Of a stretch of 13,289 nucleotides of DNA, positions 12,323 to 13,289 are shown piece by piece. The notes under the pieces were generated by a model. That model was not told the DNA's origin. It was given only the letters and a program-made list of their open reading frames with translations, and made no database searches. The position numbers and the translations under genes were made by a program. Position 1 is the first letter of the stretch. The number at the start of each line of letters is the position of its first letter. This DNA comes from Nitrospirota bacterium (GTDB lineage Bacteria; Nitrospirota; Thermodesulfovibrionia; Thermodesulfovibrionales; UBA1546): contig SCSY01000311.1 of NCBI GenBank assembly GCA_004298625.1, positions 1-13,289 on the forward strand, given 5' to 3'.

Positions 12323-13289
12323 TCAGCCTCCACCCTCAATTTTTGCCGCAAAGGAAATCACAAATTCTGCTCCGCCGCCTCTGCCGATCTGAATGCTGCC
12401 GTTGAGCTGTCTCACCAGAGCGCTGACTAATTTCAATCCGAGCGAGCTGCAATTCTGAATTTCAAAGCCCTCAGGCAGTCCTATGCCGTTGTCGCTCACC
12501 GTCAGCAGAAATCCGCTTCCGGTATCTCGGCGCATGTCAATGCGGATTTCACCGGGCTTCTCCAGAGTTCTCGAAGCAGGAAAGGCATGCTTCAGAGAAT
12601 TAGAGACCAGCTCATTGATGATCAGAGCGCAGGGGATCGTCATATCCACATCGAGGGAAACGTCTTTCACGATCACCTGCGAACGAATGACCCTCGCTGC
12701 CGCTCCATAAGAAACGAAAAGGTAATTGGCAAGGCTTTCGATATACTCCCGGAAGTCTATCTTCGCCAGAGACTCGGACTGGTATAATTTCTCGTGGATA
12801 AGCGCCATGGAATAAACCCTGTTCTGGCTCTCTTTAAACATGGTTATTGCAGTCTCGTCTTTTATTTGAGACAGTTGGAGATTGAGCATGCTCTGGATTA
12901 TCTGGAGATTATTTTTGACTCTGTGATGTATTTCCTTAAGGAGCGCCTCTTTCTCTCCGAGCGATTTCTTGACCTGTTCCTCAATTTTTTTGCGCACCTC
13001 CATCTCTTCGAGGAGTTGCGTGTTGGCGGCCTCTGTCTTCACGCGTTCCCTGTCAAAATCCTCGAGAAGATTCAACATGGCCTTTTGAGTGCCTTCAAGT
13101 CTGTCCTTTTCATTTGAAAAGTCATCGAGGATATTAAGGACCGCTCGCTGCGAATTTTCAAGCTGCCCTTTCTCATTGGAAAAATCATCGAGGATATTGA
13201 AGACCGCCCTCTGGGTTTCTTCAAGCCGCCCCTTCTCTCCGGAAGAATCATCGAGGATATTGAAGACCGCCCTCTGTGTCTCTTCAAGC
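12323..13289 (-). CDS. HisKA_2-type histidine kinase, 5'-truncated by window edge
   Basis: The frame is open to the window edge, so the ATG at 13078 is internal and the real start lies outside. The visible 321 residues begin with four 21-residue repeats (LEETQRAVFNILDD ...), then a coiled coil (to about residue 110), the H-box LLKEIHHRVKNNLQIIQSML (the second His, visible residue 122, is the likely phosphoacceptor) and a HATPase_c domain. That domain has N box IINELVSNSLKHAF, G1 DNGIGLPEGF and G2 SLGLKLVSAL, and ends in FVISFAAKIEGGG. This is the HisKA_2 class, often paired with PAS or GAF sensors, which are probably in the missing N-terminus. It is the first visible gene of the signalling operon and is separated from the next by 2 nt. 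Confidence 0.92.
   Translation of the reverse strand, partial: LEETQRAVFNILDDSSGEKGRLEETQRAVFNILDDFSNEKGQLENSQRAVLNILDDFSNEKDRLEGTQKAMLNLLEDFDRERVKTEAANTQLLEEMEVRKKIEEQVKKSLGEKEALLKEIHHRVKNNLQIIQSMLNLQLSQIKDETAITMFKESQNRVYSMALIHEKLYQSESLAKIDFREYIESLANYLFVSYGAAARVIRSQVIVKDVSLDVDMTIPCALIINELVSNSLKHAFPASRTLEKPGEIRIDMRRDTGSGFLLTVSDNGIGLPEGFEIQNCSSLGLKLVSALVRQLNGSIQIGRGGGAEFVISFAAKIEGGG
13037..13288 (-). repeat. Four tandem 63-bp repeats encoding 21-residue coiled-coil units
   Basis: The units are 13226-13288, 13163-13225, 13100-13162 and 13037-13099. Units one and two differ at 8 of 63 bases by eye; the fourth is the most diverged (LEGTQKAMLNLLED). The period of 21 residues is three heptads, with L, V and L/I at the hydrophobic positions, so copy number can change without breaking coiled-coil phase. 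More units may lie beyond the window edge. Confidence 0.9.

Noticed and set aside
12323..13078. The ATG at 13078 as start of a 251-aa kinase
   Set aside because: The frame is open upstream to the window edge and encodes three further units of the same 21-residue repeat, so this Met is internal.
13072..13287. A 71-residue minus-strand frame rich in RGRSSISSM repeats
   Set aside because: It is an out-of-frame reading of the 63-bp repeats. The kinase frame, with good heptads continuous with the H-box domain, explains the same DNA.

Overview
The window comes from a bacterial chromosome, most likely a Gram-negative, anaerobe-type lineage. It encodes an exported MltD-like lytic transglycosylase, a chromosomal-type ParA/ParB pair and long runs of hybrid histidine kinases. 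Moderate G+C, PPLNPLLNQGG-type dispersed palindromes and tiny CP...YC...C proteins make me think of Nitrospirota or a relative, but this is an impression, not a proof.

Left part (1-2556, + strand): the end of an Mrr-like restriction endonuclease; a type II toxin-antitoxin pair (small antitoxin plus PIN-domain toxin) with its own promoter; then a PHP-domain phosphoesterase whose stop overlaps the start of a membrane-anchored TPR protein. A LysM-bearing lytic transglycosylase faces it (2572-3861, -). A 275-bp divergent spacer leads to parA-parB (4137-5715, +), which overlap each other.

Middle (5716-6886): four small minus-strand genes in two coupled pairs. One 55-aa gene (6309-6476) starts inside the stop of the 76-aa gene before it. 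Both proteins share the same four-cysteine spacing, so they look like tandem paralogues. Upstream of the pair lie a near-consensus sigma-54 promoter and, 110-170 bp further up, a cluster of GTGGC/GCCAC inverted and direct repeats. This arrangement suggests control by the NtrC-family regulator encoded immediately next door.

Right part (6887-13289, all - strand): a signalling operon, read from right to left. It holds a HisKA_2-type kinase (5'-truncated by the window edge, with 21-residue coiled-coil repeats), a REC-PAS-HisKA kinase, a stand-alone Rcp1-like receiver, a second REC-PAS-HisKA kinase and a REC-PAS-AAA+-Fis sigma-54 activator. Three copies of one dispersed palindromic repeat sit in this operon. 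One lies between genes, one provides the C-terminal residues and stop codon of a kinase, and one is inserted in frame (exactly 99 bp) inside the ATPase domain of that same kinase.

No tRNA, rRNA, CRISPR array, transposase gene or recognisable parS site was seen.
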